Shown here: one piece after another, positions 16,628-24,186 of the stretch
Position numbering within the stretch: the stretch's first letter is position 1
Layout: the number at the start of each line of letters is the position of its first letter
Assembly: GCA_022826745.1 (NCBI GenBank)
Contig: JAJDUI010000037.1
Coordinates: 365,237-429,236, forward strand
From: Thermoanaerobaculia bacterium
Lineage (GTDB): Bacteria > Acidobacteriota > Thermoanaerobaculia > Multivoradales > Multivoraceae
DNA length: 64,000 nt
Direction of reading: 5' to 3'
Program-made: the position numbers and the translations under genes
The notes under the pieces: model-generated
Database searches by the model: none
What the model saw: only the letters and a program-made list of their open reading frames with translations
Told to the model about the DNA's origin: nothing

Positions 16628-17561
16628 GAACGAGCGCCGCAACACTGGGTACGCCGGCCTTCTGGCCGGCTTCCGGCGCGAAGCGCCGGCCTCCGGAGGC
16701 TCTGCAGCTCTCAGCCATCCCACCGTCGAGCTGCTGCGCAAGCTCGGCGGCGTGCCGCAGGCACTCGCCGGCCTCGTCGTCCTGGCCCTGATCGCGGTCG
16801 CGGCCGTGCTGTCGCCCTGGATCGTTCCCGTCGACGCCGAGGAGATGGACTTCGACAACCTGCTTTCGGGCCCCAGCGCCGCGCACTGGCTCGGGTCCGA
16901 CCAGATGGGCCGCGACACGCTGGCGAGGCTGATCGTGGGTGCCCGGATCGCGCTTTCCGTCAGCCTCGGTGCGGTCGGTCTGGGCGTTCTGCTCGGTGTG
17001 CCGCTCGGCCTGCTCTCGGTCTACTTCCGCGGCCGCGTCGACGACGTGCTGATGCGGCTCATGGACGCCCTGGTCGTGTTCCCGAGCCTGCTGATCGCCG
17101 TCGGCCTGGCCGCCGCACTAGGTGGGTCGCTACAGACCGTGATCATCGCGATCGGCATCGCCAACGTGCCCTGGATGGCGAGGATCATCCGCAGCCAGGG
17201 CCTGTCCATCCGCGAGCGCGACTTCGTCAAGGCCGCCGAGAGCATCGGCCTCAGCCACGGCCGCATCATCCTGCGGCACATCCTGCCCAACTGCATCGCC
17301 CCGGTGATCGTCCAGAGCACCCTCAGCATGGGCTACGCCGTTCTCACCGAAGCCGCCCTCGGCTTCGTCGGCGTCGGCATCCAGCCGCCGACGCCGACCT
17401 GGGGCAACATGCTCCAGCAGGCCTTCCCGATGCTCGAACAGCAGCCGCTGCTGTCGATCGTCCCGGGCGTGGCGATCTTCCTGCTGGTGCTGTCGTTCAA
17501 CTGTGTGGGGGACGCGCTGCGGGACCTGCTGGACCCGCGGCTGCGGGGGGTGATTCACTGA
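16620..17561 (+). CDS. Peptide ABC transporter permease, DppC/OppC type, with repeat-derived N-terminus
   Basis: This 313-residue partner permease has a first membrane segment at ALAGLVVLALIAVAAVLSPW, a DQMGRDTLARLIVGAR motif typical of the DppC class, an EAA loop near RERDFVKAAESIGLS, and a C-terminal LDPRLRG. The only start upstream of the conserved amphipathic stretch (LSHPTVELLRKLGG) is the GTG at 16620, inside the end of dppB. Residues 8-28 or so (NTGYAGLLAGFRREAPASGG) are then the translation of a dispersed hairpin element, so the native start may have been displaced by its insertion. A later GTG at 16752 would remove the repeat but also the normal cytoplasmic N-terminus. The ATPase genes that normally follow are absent; the next gene belongs to a toxin-antitoxin module. 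Confidence 0.9.
   Translation: MARNERRNTGYAGLLAGFRREAPASGGSAALSHPTVELLRKLGGVPQALAGLVVLALIAVAAVLSPWIVPVDAEEMDFDNLLSGPSAAHWLGSDQMGRDTLARLIVGARIALSVSLGAVGLGVLLGVPLGLLSVYFRGRVDDVLMRLMDALVVFPSLLIAVGLAAALGGSLQTVIIAIGIANVPWMARIIRSQGLSIRERDFVKAAESIGLSHGRIILRHILPNCIAPVIVQSTLSMGYAVLTEAALGFVGVGIQPPTPTWGNMLQQAFPMLEQQPLLSIVPGVAIFLLVLSFNCVGDALRDLLDPRLRGVIH
16641..16700 (+). repeat. Dispersed hairpin element, copy 4, inside a coding region
   Basis: Head AACACTGGGTACGCC, stem-loop GCCGGCC-TTCT-GGCCGGC, then a second hairpin CCGGCGC-GAA-GCGCCGG. It lies 13 bases after the dppB stop in the sense of that gene, but within the overlapping dppC reading frame, which stays open through it. In the first stem the seventh pair is C-G rather than the G-C of other copies. 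Confidence 0.75.
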
Positions 17562-17627
17562 AGCGAACGAGGTGTCGCCCTTGACGACACTTGCGCGACG
17601 GTGACCGTCTCTTCTCCTGGAATCTGA

Positions 17628-17651
17628 CCTGACGTATCATGACACGTCAGG
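17628..17651. promoter_or_regulatory. Probable operator/promoter of the RHH-Doc toxin-antitoxin operon
   Basis: A perfect 8-base inverted repeat, CCTGACGT and ACGTCAGG, is separated by 8 bases. The spacer side contains TATCAT (17635-17640), which can serve as a -10 box, about 46 bases before the antitoxin ATG. Ribbon-helix-helix antitoxins usually repress their own operon by binding such palindromes over the promoter, so autoregulation is likely. Confidence 0.6.
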
Positions 17652-17685
17652 CTCACGCGGATCGGATGAACCCGGAGGCGAATCG

Positions 17686-17898
17686 ATGACGGCGGTCAAG
17701 ATCAGCTCGAAAGTGGAAGAGACAGCTTGGAACGAGCTTCGCGACTTGGCGAGGGAGAGCAAGCGGAGCGTCTCTGGCCTGCTCTCCGAGGCGGTCGAGG
17801 AGTACCTGGCGCGGCGCCGCGTACGGCCGGACGTGCTCCGGCACCTGGAGAACTCGATGCGCGAGAACGAGGAGTTGGGGAAGCTCCTGGCGCAGTAA
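17686..17898 (+). CDS. Ribbon-helix-helix antitoxin of a Doc-type module
   Basis: This 70-residue protein starts at an ATG 7 bases after a strong GGAGG ribosome site. The N-terminal strand TAVKISSKVEE followed by two helices (WNELRDLARESKRSVSGLL, SEAVEEYLARR) is the CopG/Arc ribbon-helix-helix DNA-binding fold. The C-terminal helix (RHLENSMRENEELGKLL) is suited to bind a toxin. The Doc-family toxin gene begins 21 bases after its stop. Its role is to neutralise that toxin and, with the palindrome upstream, to repress the operon; both are inferred from the family. Confidence 0.82.
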   Translation: MTAVKISSKVEETAWNELRDLARESKRSVSGLLSEAVEEYLARRRVRPDVLRHLENSMRENEELGKLLAQ

Positions 17899-17919
17899 CA
17901 CTTGCTTCGTCGCCGATCC

Positions 17920-18303
17920 GTGGACAGGGTCCAGTTCCTCACTCTCGACGAGCTATTGGCGCTGCACGAGCGGCTGATCGGGCGCTTCGGCGGCTCAGCC
18001 GGGGTCCGTGACCTGGGGCTGGCCGAAAGTGCGCTCTTCCGCCCCAAGTCCGGCTACTACGACGACGTAGTGGCGATGGGCGCGGCGCTCTTCGAGTCGT
18101 TGCTGATGAACCATGCCTTCGTCGACGGGAACAAGCGCATCGCCTTCTTCGCGACAGACGTCTTCCTGCGTATGAACGGTTGGAGGCTGGAGATCGGTAA
18201 TCGCGAGGCGTACGAGTTCTTGATCGGGGGACTCGAAGCGGGGTCGCTGGATCGAGAGGCGCTGGACGAGTGGCTTCGCGCCTCGGTGCGTCCTTTGAGG
18301 TAG
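17920..18303 (+). CDS. Doc/Fic-family toxin (death-on-curing type)
   Basis: From the GTG at 17920 the protein has 127 residues, the normal Doc size; an earlier TTG at 17902 is in frame but gives an atypical N-terminus. It opens with QFLTLDELLALHERLI and GRFGGSAGVRDLGLAESAL, characteristic of Doc, and carries the Fic core HAFVDGNKR at residues 65-73 (His 65, Asp 69, Asn 71, Lys 72, Arg 73). Doc enzymes phosphorylate elongation factor Tu and stop translation; other Fic proteins transfer AMP. All core residues look intact, so the toxin should be active. It lies directly after an RHH antitoxin gene and converges on a sulfatase gene. Confidence 0.9.
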   Translation: MDRVQFLTLDELLALHERLIGRFGGSAGVRDLGLAESALFRPKSGYYDDVVAMGAALFESLLMNHAFVDGNKRIAFFATDVFLRMNGWRLEIGNREAYEFLIGGLEAGSLDREALDEWLRASVRPLR

Positions 18304-18331
18304 GTGCCCCGGCAGGGTTGGAACCGGCGCT

Positions 18332-18370
18332 GGCGCACCGGATGCCGGCGGGGACGCCGGCGCACCCAGT
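18332..18370 (-). repeat. Dispersed hairpin element, copy 5
   Basis: On the minus strand: ACTGGGTGC, then stem-loop GCCGGCG-TCCC-CGCCGGC, then ATCCGGTGCGCC. It begins 28 bases after the stop codon of the sulfatase gene (18399-18401) and shares its orientation. Only the loop differs from copy 1. Confidence 0.75.
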
Positions 18371-18398
18371 TTCTGCGGCGCGGGTCTTGGGCCGCTGG

Positions 18399-19775
18399 CT
18401 ACTTCGGTTCCCGGCTGGAAGGCAGCACCCGGCCCTCCGGGTAGTCCGCGCCGGTGACGCTCTTGTCGACGGAGCGGTTCCAGGCATCCAGTTCCGAGCG
18501 CATCCGGGCGGCGATCTCGGGTTGCTCTTCCATGAGGTCCCGCTCTTCAGCGGGATCGTCGATCACGTTGTAGAGCTCGAAGGGATCGGACGGGTCGGAG
18601 AAGTAGTTCCTCATCAGCTTGACGTCGTTGTCGAGCCAGGCGTGGCCGCCGCTGGCGCGGAAGCCGATGGGTTGATCGCGGCGGGCGGGCTCGGAGTCGA
18701 AGACGCCGGCGATGGAAATGCCGTCATGGACGGCGTTGATCGACTCCGGGTCGAGCCCCGCGACCTCGATCAGCGTCGGGAAGATGTCCATCGTGCTGGC
18801 GGGGAAACCAGAGATCCTCGGGGCGATTCGGCCGGGCCATTCGATGATCGTCGGCACGCGCAGGCCGCCTTCGTAGAAGTCCTTCTTGAAGCCGCGCAGG
18901 TGGCCGGTGGTGTCGGGGCGGACGCCGGGGTGTTCGGGGCCGTAGGAGATGTCGGGCAGTCCGCCGTTGTCGCTGGTGAACCACACCAGGGTGTTGTCGG
19001 CGATGCCGAGTTCGCGCAGGCCCTCGCGGAGGGTGCCGATGGAGCGGTCCATCGCGATGATCTCGGCGTGGTGCGTCCTTGAGGCATCGTCCAGGGTCGC
19101 GAAGGGCTTCTTGTCGTCCGGCAGGGCGGCGAACGGCCGGTGCGGGGAGGCGTACCAGATCACCGCGAACACGGGTTTGCCGTTCTCCTGCTGCTCCGCG
19201 ATGTAACGCAGCGCTTCGGCGACCAGGACCTCGGACGAGTCGCCCTCGAACTGCTTCGGCAACCCGTTCTCGCTCAGCACCGGGTCCACGTTGAACTGGT
19301 TCGTGTGGCTTAGCCAGTAGTCGAAGCCGAGTTCGCCCGGATTGTGGGGGTCGTCCGCGGGGAGCGGATTGTCGCCGACCGGATGGACGTCGTTCAGGTG
19401 CCACTTGCCGAAGTGGGCCGTCGCATAGCCGGCCTGATGGAATGCCGTGGAGAGCATCTTCTCCTGCTTGTTGATCGAGTCGCCGACGCGGAAGGCTCCG
19501 GTGCGGTCGTTCGTGCGGCCCGTCATGACCGTTGCCCGGGTCGGGGTGCAGCTCGGTGCGCCGGCGTAGAACCGGTCCATGCGCAGGCCGGCCTCGGCCA
19601 TCGCGTCGAGGTGGGGAGTCCGGAGCACGGGATGGCCGTAGTAACCGGTCTGGGCCCAGCCCATGTCGTCGGCCATGAGCAGGACGACGTTGGGTGGATC
19701 GTCCTCGGCTGCGGGTTGGCAGGCCAGGGCCGCGATGAGCAGCACGGGGACGAATCGGCGAAGCGGCTTCAGCAT
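18399..19775 (-). CDS. Exported sulfatase (type I, formylglycine-dependent)
   Basis: From the ATG at 19775 (GGAA about 8 bases upstream; another ATG at 19793 is in frame) the protein has 458 residues. The N-terminus is a lipoprotein-like signal ending IAALAC. Metal-binding ADDMGW lies at residues 35-40 and the sulfatase signature SCTPTRATVMTGR has its Cys at residue 76, which must be oxidised to formylglycine. Later motifs GKWHL, NQFNVDPVLSENG and FTSDNGG are also typical. It hydrolyses sulfate esters, probably of polysaccharides or aryl compounds, outside the cytoplasm. No formylglycine-generating enzyme is encoded in the window. The next gene, DUF2911, is divergent; a hairpin element follows the stop codon. 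Confidence 0.93.
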   Translation of the reverse strand: MLKPLRRFVPVLLIAALACQPAAEDDPPNVVLLMADDMGWAQTGYYGHPVLRTPHLDAMAEAGLRMDRFYAGAPSCTPTRATVMTGRTNDRTGAFRVGDSINKQEKMLSTAFHQAGYATAHFGKWHLNDVHPVGDNPLPADDPHNPGELGFDYWLSHTNQFNVDPVLSENGLPKQFEGDSSEVLVAEALRYIAEQQENGKPVFAVIWYASPHRPFAALPDDKKPFATLDDASRTHHAEIIAMDRSIGTLREGLRELGIADNTLVWFTSDNGGLPDISYGPEHPGVRPDTTGHLRGFKKDFYEGGLRVPTIIEWPGRIAPRISGFPASTMDIFPTLIEVAGLDPESINAVHDGISIAGVFDSEPARRDQPIGFRASGGHAWLDNDVKLMRNYFSDPSDPFELYNVIDDPAEERDLMEEQPEIAARMRSELDAWNRSVDKSVTGADYPEGRVLPSSREPK

Positions 19776-19820
19776 GGGATCGTTCCAGGACATTCCGGAG
19801 TCGTTTCGTTGTCGCGGTCT

Positions 19821-19851
19821 TTGTCGCGAACACCGGGTTTCCGTCTATCCT
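19821..19851 (+). promoter_or_regulatory. Possible promoter of the DUF2911 gene
   Basis: TTGTCG (19821-19826) and TATCCT (19846-19851) are separated by 19 bases, ahead of a clear GGAGG ribosome site and the ATG at 19894. The spacing is longer than ideal and the match to the bacterial consensus is partial, so this is tentative. Confidence 0.3.
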
Positions 19852-19893
19852 ACGGTCGCGAGCCGACACAACACTCTCTAGCTGGAGGACAAC

Positions 19894-20427
19894 ATGCACA
19901 AGTTCCGAGCAACGATTCCCCTGATCTTCACGGCCCTCCTGGTCACCGCTCTTCCCGCCCTGGCGCAGCGCGCGGACGACGCCGACCGGGCGAGCAAGAA
20001 CGGCAAGGTCGAAGGGATGATCGACGGCGTCACCGTCACCCTCGAGTACGGACGCCCCAAGGTGAAGGGCCGGACGATCTGGGGCGGCCTGGTTCCCTAC
20101 GGCCAGGTCTGGCGCACCGGCGCCGATGAGGCGACCACGATCACCTTCAGCGCCGACGTCGAGATCGGCGGAAAGAAGCTGGCCGCCGGCACCTACGCCC
20201 TCTTCACCGAACCGGGCGAGAACGAGTGGACCTTCATCTTCAACAAGGTCGCGAAGCAGTGGGGCGCCTTCCGGCACGACGCCGGCCAGGATGCGCTGCG
20301 CGTAAGCGCCACCCCGAAGACCATCGGCGAGCACGTGGAGGAGATGGAGTTCGTGATCGTCGATTCGTGGGTCGCGATGCAGTGGGAGAGGCTCGCCGTG
20401 CCCTTCGAGGTGAAGAAGTCGGGCTGA
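19894..20427 (+). CDS. Exported DUF2911 family protein
   Basis: This 177-residue protein follows a strong GGAGG site 10 bases before its ATG. It has a signal peptide ending PALAQ, then the DUF2911 hallmarks: VTLEYGRPKVKGRTIWGGLVP, YGQVWRTGADEATT, and LAAGTYALFTEPGENEWT. The family is exported and beta-rich, and its biochemical role is unknown. An aminotransferase gene begins 5 bases after its stop, so the two are probably co-transcribed although no functional tie is obvious. Confidence 0.88.
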   Translation: MHKFRATIPLIFTALLVTALPALAQRADDADRASKNGKVEGMIDGVTVTLEYGRPKVKGRTIWGGLVPYGQVWRTGADEATTITFSADVEIGGKKLAAGTYALFTEPGENEWTFIFNKVAKQWGAFRHDAGQDALRVSATPKTIGEHVEEMEFVIVDSWVAMQWERLAVPFEVKKSG

Positions 20428-20432
20428 CCCTC

Positions 20433-21644
20433 TTGCTCGATCGGAACCGGGCGCTCAAGTCCCGGGGTGAGCGGGTGCTCCCGGGTGGCATGTACGGTCA
20501 CATGTCCACCTACCGGCTCCTGCCGCCCCGGTACCCGCAGTACTTCGAGCGGGCGGAGGGCTGCCGCCTGTGGGACGCGGACGGCAACGAGTACATCGAC
20601 TTCATGTGCTCGTTCGGTCCGATGATCGCGGGCTACGGCAATCCGCGCATTCGCGCCGCCGCGGACGCGCAGCGCGACCGGCTCGACATCGCGAACGGGC
20701 CTCCGCCGCTCATCGTCGACCTGGCCGAGCGCTTCGTCCGGCAAGTCGGCCACGCGGAGTGGGCCATCTTCGCGAAGAACGGCAACGACGCGACGACCGT
20801 CTGCAACATGGTGGCTCGGGCGCGGAGCGAGAAGCGGAAGATCCTCGTTGCCAGGGGTGCGTACCACGGTGCGGCGCCGTGGGCCAACCACATCTCCCGC
20901 GGCACGCCGGCGGAGGATCACGTCCACTTCCCGACCTACCGCTACAACGACGTAGCCAGCCTCGACGCGGCCGCCGACGCGGTGAGCGGCGACCTGGCCG
21001 GCATCGTGGTCTCCGCGTTCAAGCACGACGCGGGCTACGACCAGGAGCTGCCCGACATCGCCTTCGCGCGACGGGTGCGCGAGATCTGCGACGCCGAACG
21101 CGCGGCACTCATCCTGGACGACGTGCGGGCCGGCCTGCGCCTCTCGCTCGACGCGAGCTGGTCCGAACTCGGCGTCCAGCCGGACCTCTCGGCCTGGGGC
21201 AAGGCGATCGGCAACGGCGAACCGGTGGCGGCCATTCTCGGCAGCGAGGCGTACCGCGAGGCCGCGACGCGGGTCTTCGTGACGGGCTCCTTCTGGTACC
21301 AGGCCGCGCCCTTCGCCGCGGCGATCGAGACGCTCGACCTGCTGGCCGAAGTCGATGCTCCGGCCGTCGTGGAGCGTCTTGGGCAGCAGTTCCGGGACGG
21401 TCTGGAGGACCAGGCGCAATGCCACGGTCACGCGATTCGCCAGACCGGACCGCCGCAGATGCCGACGGTCCTGTTCGAGGACGACGACAGAAGAGAGAAG
21501 GGCTTCGCCTTCTGCAGCCACGCTCTCGACCACGGCGTCTACCTGCACCCCTGGCACAACATGTTCCTGTCGGTCGCGCACACGGAGTCCGACATCGAGC
21601 AGGCGCTCGCCGGAACCGAGAAGGCGTTCCAGGCGCTCGGCTGA
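20433..21644 (+). CDS. Class III PLP-dependent aminotransferase, glutamate-1-semialdehyde aminomutase-like
   Basis: The start is taken as TTG at 20433, 5 bases after the DUF2911 stop, since it gives a family-like N-terminus (RGERVLPGGMYGH). The 403-residue protein has the cofactor-binding features of class III: AKNGNDATT near 114-122, YHG at 144-146, the pyridine-ring Asp in LILDDVRAG (Asp 229/230), and the Schiff-base Lys in LSAWGKAIGNGEP (Lys 257). Related enzymes move amino groups in tetrapyrrole synthesis (HemL) or on other omega-amino or beta-amino acids. No heme genes are nearby, and the usual HemL core is altered (DDVRAGLR where HemL has DEV-type sequence), so it is better named by superfamily than as HemL. 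Confidence 0.85.
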   Translation: MLDRNRALKSRGERVLPGGMYGHMSTYRLLPPRYPQYFERAEGCRLWDADGNEYIDFMCSFGPMIAGYGNPRIRAAADAQRDRLDIANGPPPLIVDLAERFVRQVGHAEWAIFAKNGNDATTVCNMVARARSEKRKILVARGAYHGAAPWANHISRGTPAEDHVHFPTYRYNDVASLDAAADAVSGDLAGIVVSAFKHDAGYDQELPDIAFARRVREICDAERAALILDDVRAGLRLSLDASWSELGVQPDLSAWGKAIGNGEPVAAILGSEAYREAATRVFVTGSFWYQAAPFAAAIETLDLLAEVDAPAVVERLGQQFRDGLEDQAQCHGHAIRQTGPPQMPTVLFEDDDRREKGFAFCSHALDHGVYLHPWHNMFLSVAHTESDIEQALAGTEKAFQALG

Positions 21645-21660
21645 GCGGGTTCCGGATAGC

Positions 21661-23064
21661 TCAGCCGCTTGAGGTGGCGATGACGTAGAGGCGGTCGGAG
21701 ATATCGCGGACCGCCGCTTCCATCTCCGGGTAGAACTCGCCCCGAGTGGTCATCAGGCCCTGGTGCTGCGCCTGCTCCTTGCCGGGCATGGTGTTCGCCG
21801 TGTCGATCATCCCGCACATGTGCCAGCCGACGAAGTCGGGGCGGGCGGTGGCGTTCTCCATGAACTCCCGCGTCCAGAGGGCGCGTTCCGCCATGTCGCG
21901 CGCGTGCTGGCCATGGGGATTGGGCATCGTCCCGGTCGGCGTGGTGTAGGCGGCGTCGCCGTTGAGGAAGGGTTGCCCCACGATGTCGGTCAGCCCGTCC
22001 ATCGTCTCTCGCTGACCTTCCCAGCGCGCGTAGTGCTGGGTGTTCACGAGGTCGGTGTAGCGGCTTGTCGTGGCCGCGATCGAGTGGAGCCCGTCCGTAT
22101 CGCCGTTGATCTTGTCGCCGAGGAAGAGGTGGTTCGGGTCCGCACGGCGCAAGGCGGCCCTGGCGACGGAGTAGTAGCGCTCGACGCAGAGCAGCAGGAA
22201 GGCCGCGTTGTCACTGCGCTCCGCCTCGTTCGAGGGAGCCTGATCGGGTCGCCAGTCCGTCGCCTCGAGCAGGCCCGACCACGCGGCGAAGCCTGTGCCG
22301 TAGGTGGCGTTGAAACCGGACACGTCGCCGTAGCGCTCGCGCATGCAGTCGACATAGGCCTGTTTGCCGGGTGCCTCGGCGGCGAAGTTGCGCAGCCGGC
22401 GAGGCCACGTCGTGCTGCCGTTCCACTCCGCCTCGTTGTCGGTCAGGGGAGGGCAGTCCGCCATGCAGTAGCCCAGCACCATGGGGTCGTCACGGTAGGG
22501 CGCCGCGACGTGCCGGGCCGTGCGTTCGCAATGCGCCTCGAACGCGGGCGCGAAGATGTCCGCGTAGGCGTCGGGCCGGGGCTTGAGGTAGTGCGATAGC
22601 ACGAGCGGTTCATACGGAGCGACGAAGGGAAACCGGGCCTGACCGGGCGGGTGAGTGAGCATCGTGGCGTTGGTATGGATGCCCAACGTGTTGAGGCCCA
22701 GCCTTCGCAGATCGGCCAGGGCGGCCTCGCGGAATCCCGTGTTCCAGGCCTGGTCATACACGTCCTCCGCGCCGAACCGCCGCAGCCAGTGATCGCGGTT
22801 GTAGTCCTGCGCCCACCAGTTCGCGTGGTAGTGGTTGACGCCCCAACTGATGAATGCGTGGCCGTCGGGAGTGACCAGCCACCAGCGCCTGCCGTCGTGC
22901 TCGGTGCGAAAGAAGCCGGTCGCGTTGAACTTCAGCTCGGTCCAGCCACCGAAGCGGTCGCGATCGGCGGTCGTTTGTGTAGCCCCGGTCGGCAGTCCTA
23001 GGCAGGCGCCAAACCCGACGAGAGACGCCTTGAGAACATCGCGGCGAGCAATGGGAGAGGACAC
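21661..23064 (-). CDS. Tat-exported glycoside hydrolase-like TIM-barrel protein
   Basis: I choose the GTG at 23064, preceded by AAGGA at about 7 bases; it gives 467 residues beginning with a twin-arginine signal (ARRDVLKASLVGF). The mature part opens with a pattern known from beta-agarase-type clan A hydrolases: GFFRTEHDGRRWWLVTPDG, HAFISWGVNHY and LGLNTLGIHTN. The fold is therefore a probable TIM barrel acting on polysaccharide. The two positions expected to carry catalytic glutamates are not convincing here: the segments read LGYCMADCPPL and QPFLNGDAAY. It could be an unusual family with different acids or a non-catalytic binder. It converges on the aminotransferase gene with a 16-base gap. 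Confidence 0.7.
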   Translation of the reverse strand: MSSPIARRDVLKASLVGFGACLGLPTGATQTTADRDRFGGWTELKFNATGFFRTEHDGRRWWLVTPDGHAFISWGVNHYHANWWAQDYNRDHWLRRFGAEDVYDQAWNTGFREAALADLRRLGLNTLGIHTNATMLTHPPGQARFPFVAPYEPLVLSHYLKPRPDAYADIFAPAFEAHCERTARHVAAPYRDDPMVLGYCMADCPPLTDNEAEWNGSTTWPRRLRNFAAEAPGKQAYVDCMRERYGDVSGFNATYGTGFAAWSGLLEATDWRPDQAPSNEAERSDNAAFLLLCVERYYSVARAALRRADPNHLFLGDKINGDTDGLHSIAATTSRYTDLVNTQHYARWEGQRETMDGLTDIVGQPFLNGDAAYTTPTGTMPNPHGQHARDMAERALWTREFMENATARPDFVGWHMCGMIDTANTMPGKEQAQHQGLMTTRGEFYPEMEAAVRDISDRLYVIATSSG

Positions 23065-23175
23065 AGCGTCTTCCTTTCGGCTCCGCCGACGGTATCGTGC
23101 CGAGCGACGCAAGCGGAGAACCGCCGGCTGGAACGGCGATGGGATCTGTCCGTTGGCGGCGAGAGTGTGCCGTGT

Positions 23176-23673
23176 CTACACGAATGCGAGGCGGACGAGG
23201 GCGGCCGCGGCCGGCGTCATCATGGCGAGCATGGCTCCGAGGAACCACTTGATTGTCGTCAGTTGACCGGCCAGCCCGTCCATCCGACCGGATAGACCGT
23301 CCATCCGACCGGACAGACCGCTTTCCAGCGCGTCCATCCGGCCGTTCAGAGTGCTGCTCAGCGTCTCCATGCGACCGCTGAGCTTGCTGTCCAGGGCGTC
23401 GATTCGTGCGTGGAGTTCCTGCCTGAGGCTCTCGTGGCGATCTCGCACTTCTTGTCTGAGCGCGTCGACGGTGGAGACATCTACGTTGAGAACGGCCATG
23501 TCGTCCTTCGTCGCGAGTCGCTGCTCTCGTTTTCTCACCATGTCGACCAACGCCTCGGCCTGGTTCGGTTCAAACCCGACCTCCTCGAGGCTGCGCCTGA
23601 CTTCGTTCCATTGTACTGCTGCGCTCTGCATTCTAGCCGGAATGTCCGGTTGACGAAGGGTTGCGGTTGTCAT
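23176..23673 (-). CDS. Heptad-repeat coiled-coil protein with C-terminal membrane segment (DUF1640-like)
   Basis: From the ATG at 23673 the protein has 165 residues. The N-terminal part (EVRRSLEEVGFEPNQAEALVDMV) resembles DUF1640 proteins. A long coiled coil follows, whose second half is built of near-exact seven-residue units of the type LSGRMDG, LSGRMDG, LAGQL, encoded by 21-base repeats at about 23275-23345. A single hydrophobic segment (WFLGAMLAMMTPAAAALVRLAFV) ends the protein, so it is likely membrane anchored with the coil in the cytoplasm or periplasm. The function is unknown. It is divergent from the RES-Xre antitoxin gene, with 27 bases between the starts. A longer start at 23700 would overlap that gene's ribosome site. 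Confidence 0.75.
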   Translation of the reverse strand: MTTATLRQPDIPARMQSAAVQWNEVRRSLEEVGFEPNQAEALVDMVRKREQRLATKDDMAVLNVDVSTVDALRQEVRDRHESLRQELHARIDALDSKLSGRMETLSSTLNGRMDALESGLSGRMDGLSGRMDGLAGQLTTIKWFLGAMLAMMTPAAAALVRLAFV

Positions 23674-23700
23674 ATGGTTGCGGCCGCGAGGAGGTGGCAC

Positions 23701-24186
23701 ATGCCCACGGAAACGGCGATCCAGAAACTACGCCCCGAAGAGGCGGCCAAGCGGGTCTTCAGGGCCCGCGAACAGGACAGCGGGTGGCTCGACCGCTTTG
23801 CCGAGAGCCTCGCCGGCTATCGCGAAGGGCCGGGAGGAACGAACCACGCCGCCCTCCAATCCGGTTCGGACCTGGTCCGCACGATCGGTCTATGGCAGCT
23901 CAGCCAGGCGAAGGCCGCCGCGTTGTTCGGCGTGAGCCGCCAGGCGTTCGCCAAGTGGTTGCAGCGTGGCGTACCCGCGGATCACGCCGTAGCCGTGGCG
24001 GACCTGAAGGCGGCCACCGACTTGCTGGAGCGCTACCTCAAGCGCGACCGAATACCAGCCGTGGTGCGTCGGCCGGTACCGAAGCTCGACGGCGTCTCCC
24101 TGCTGGATCTGGTTGGCCGTGGCGACACGAAACGGCTGCTGTCCGCATGCCGGGAGATGTTCGACTTCGAGCGGGCGCACCGGTGA
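23701..24186 (+). CDS. Xre-family antitoxin of a RES-Xre module
   Basis: This 161-residue protein begins at an ATG 6 bases after a very strong GAGGAGGTG site. A helix-turn-helix lies near residues 72-100 (LSQAKAAALFGVSRQAFAKW), followed by a C-terminal part (PKLDGVSLLDLVGRGDTKRLLSACREMFDFERAH) of the kind found in Xre/MbcA/ParS-type antitoxins that bind RES toxins. The toxin gene overlaps its stop codon (GTGA). It should neutralise the RES toxin and repress the operon. The N-terminal 70 residues are not recognised. Confidence 0.82.
   Translation: MPTETAIQKLRPEEAAKRVFRAREQDSGWLDRFAESLAGYREGPGGTNHAALQSGSDLVRTIGLWQLSQAKAAALFGVSRQAFAKWLQRGVPADHAVAVADLKAATDLLERYLKRDRIPAVVRRPVPKLDGVSLLDLVGRGDTKRLLSACREMFDFERAHR

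Noticed and set aside
18305..18330. Minus-strand sequence like a tRNA 3' end (GGTTCCAACCC and GGGGCACC)
   Set aside because: No T-stem pairing, anticodon arm or acceptor partner is present; the bases directly upstream belong to the hairpin element.
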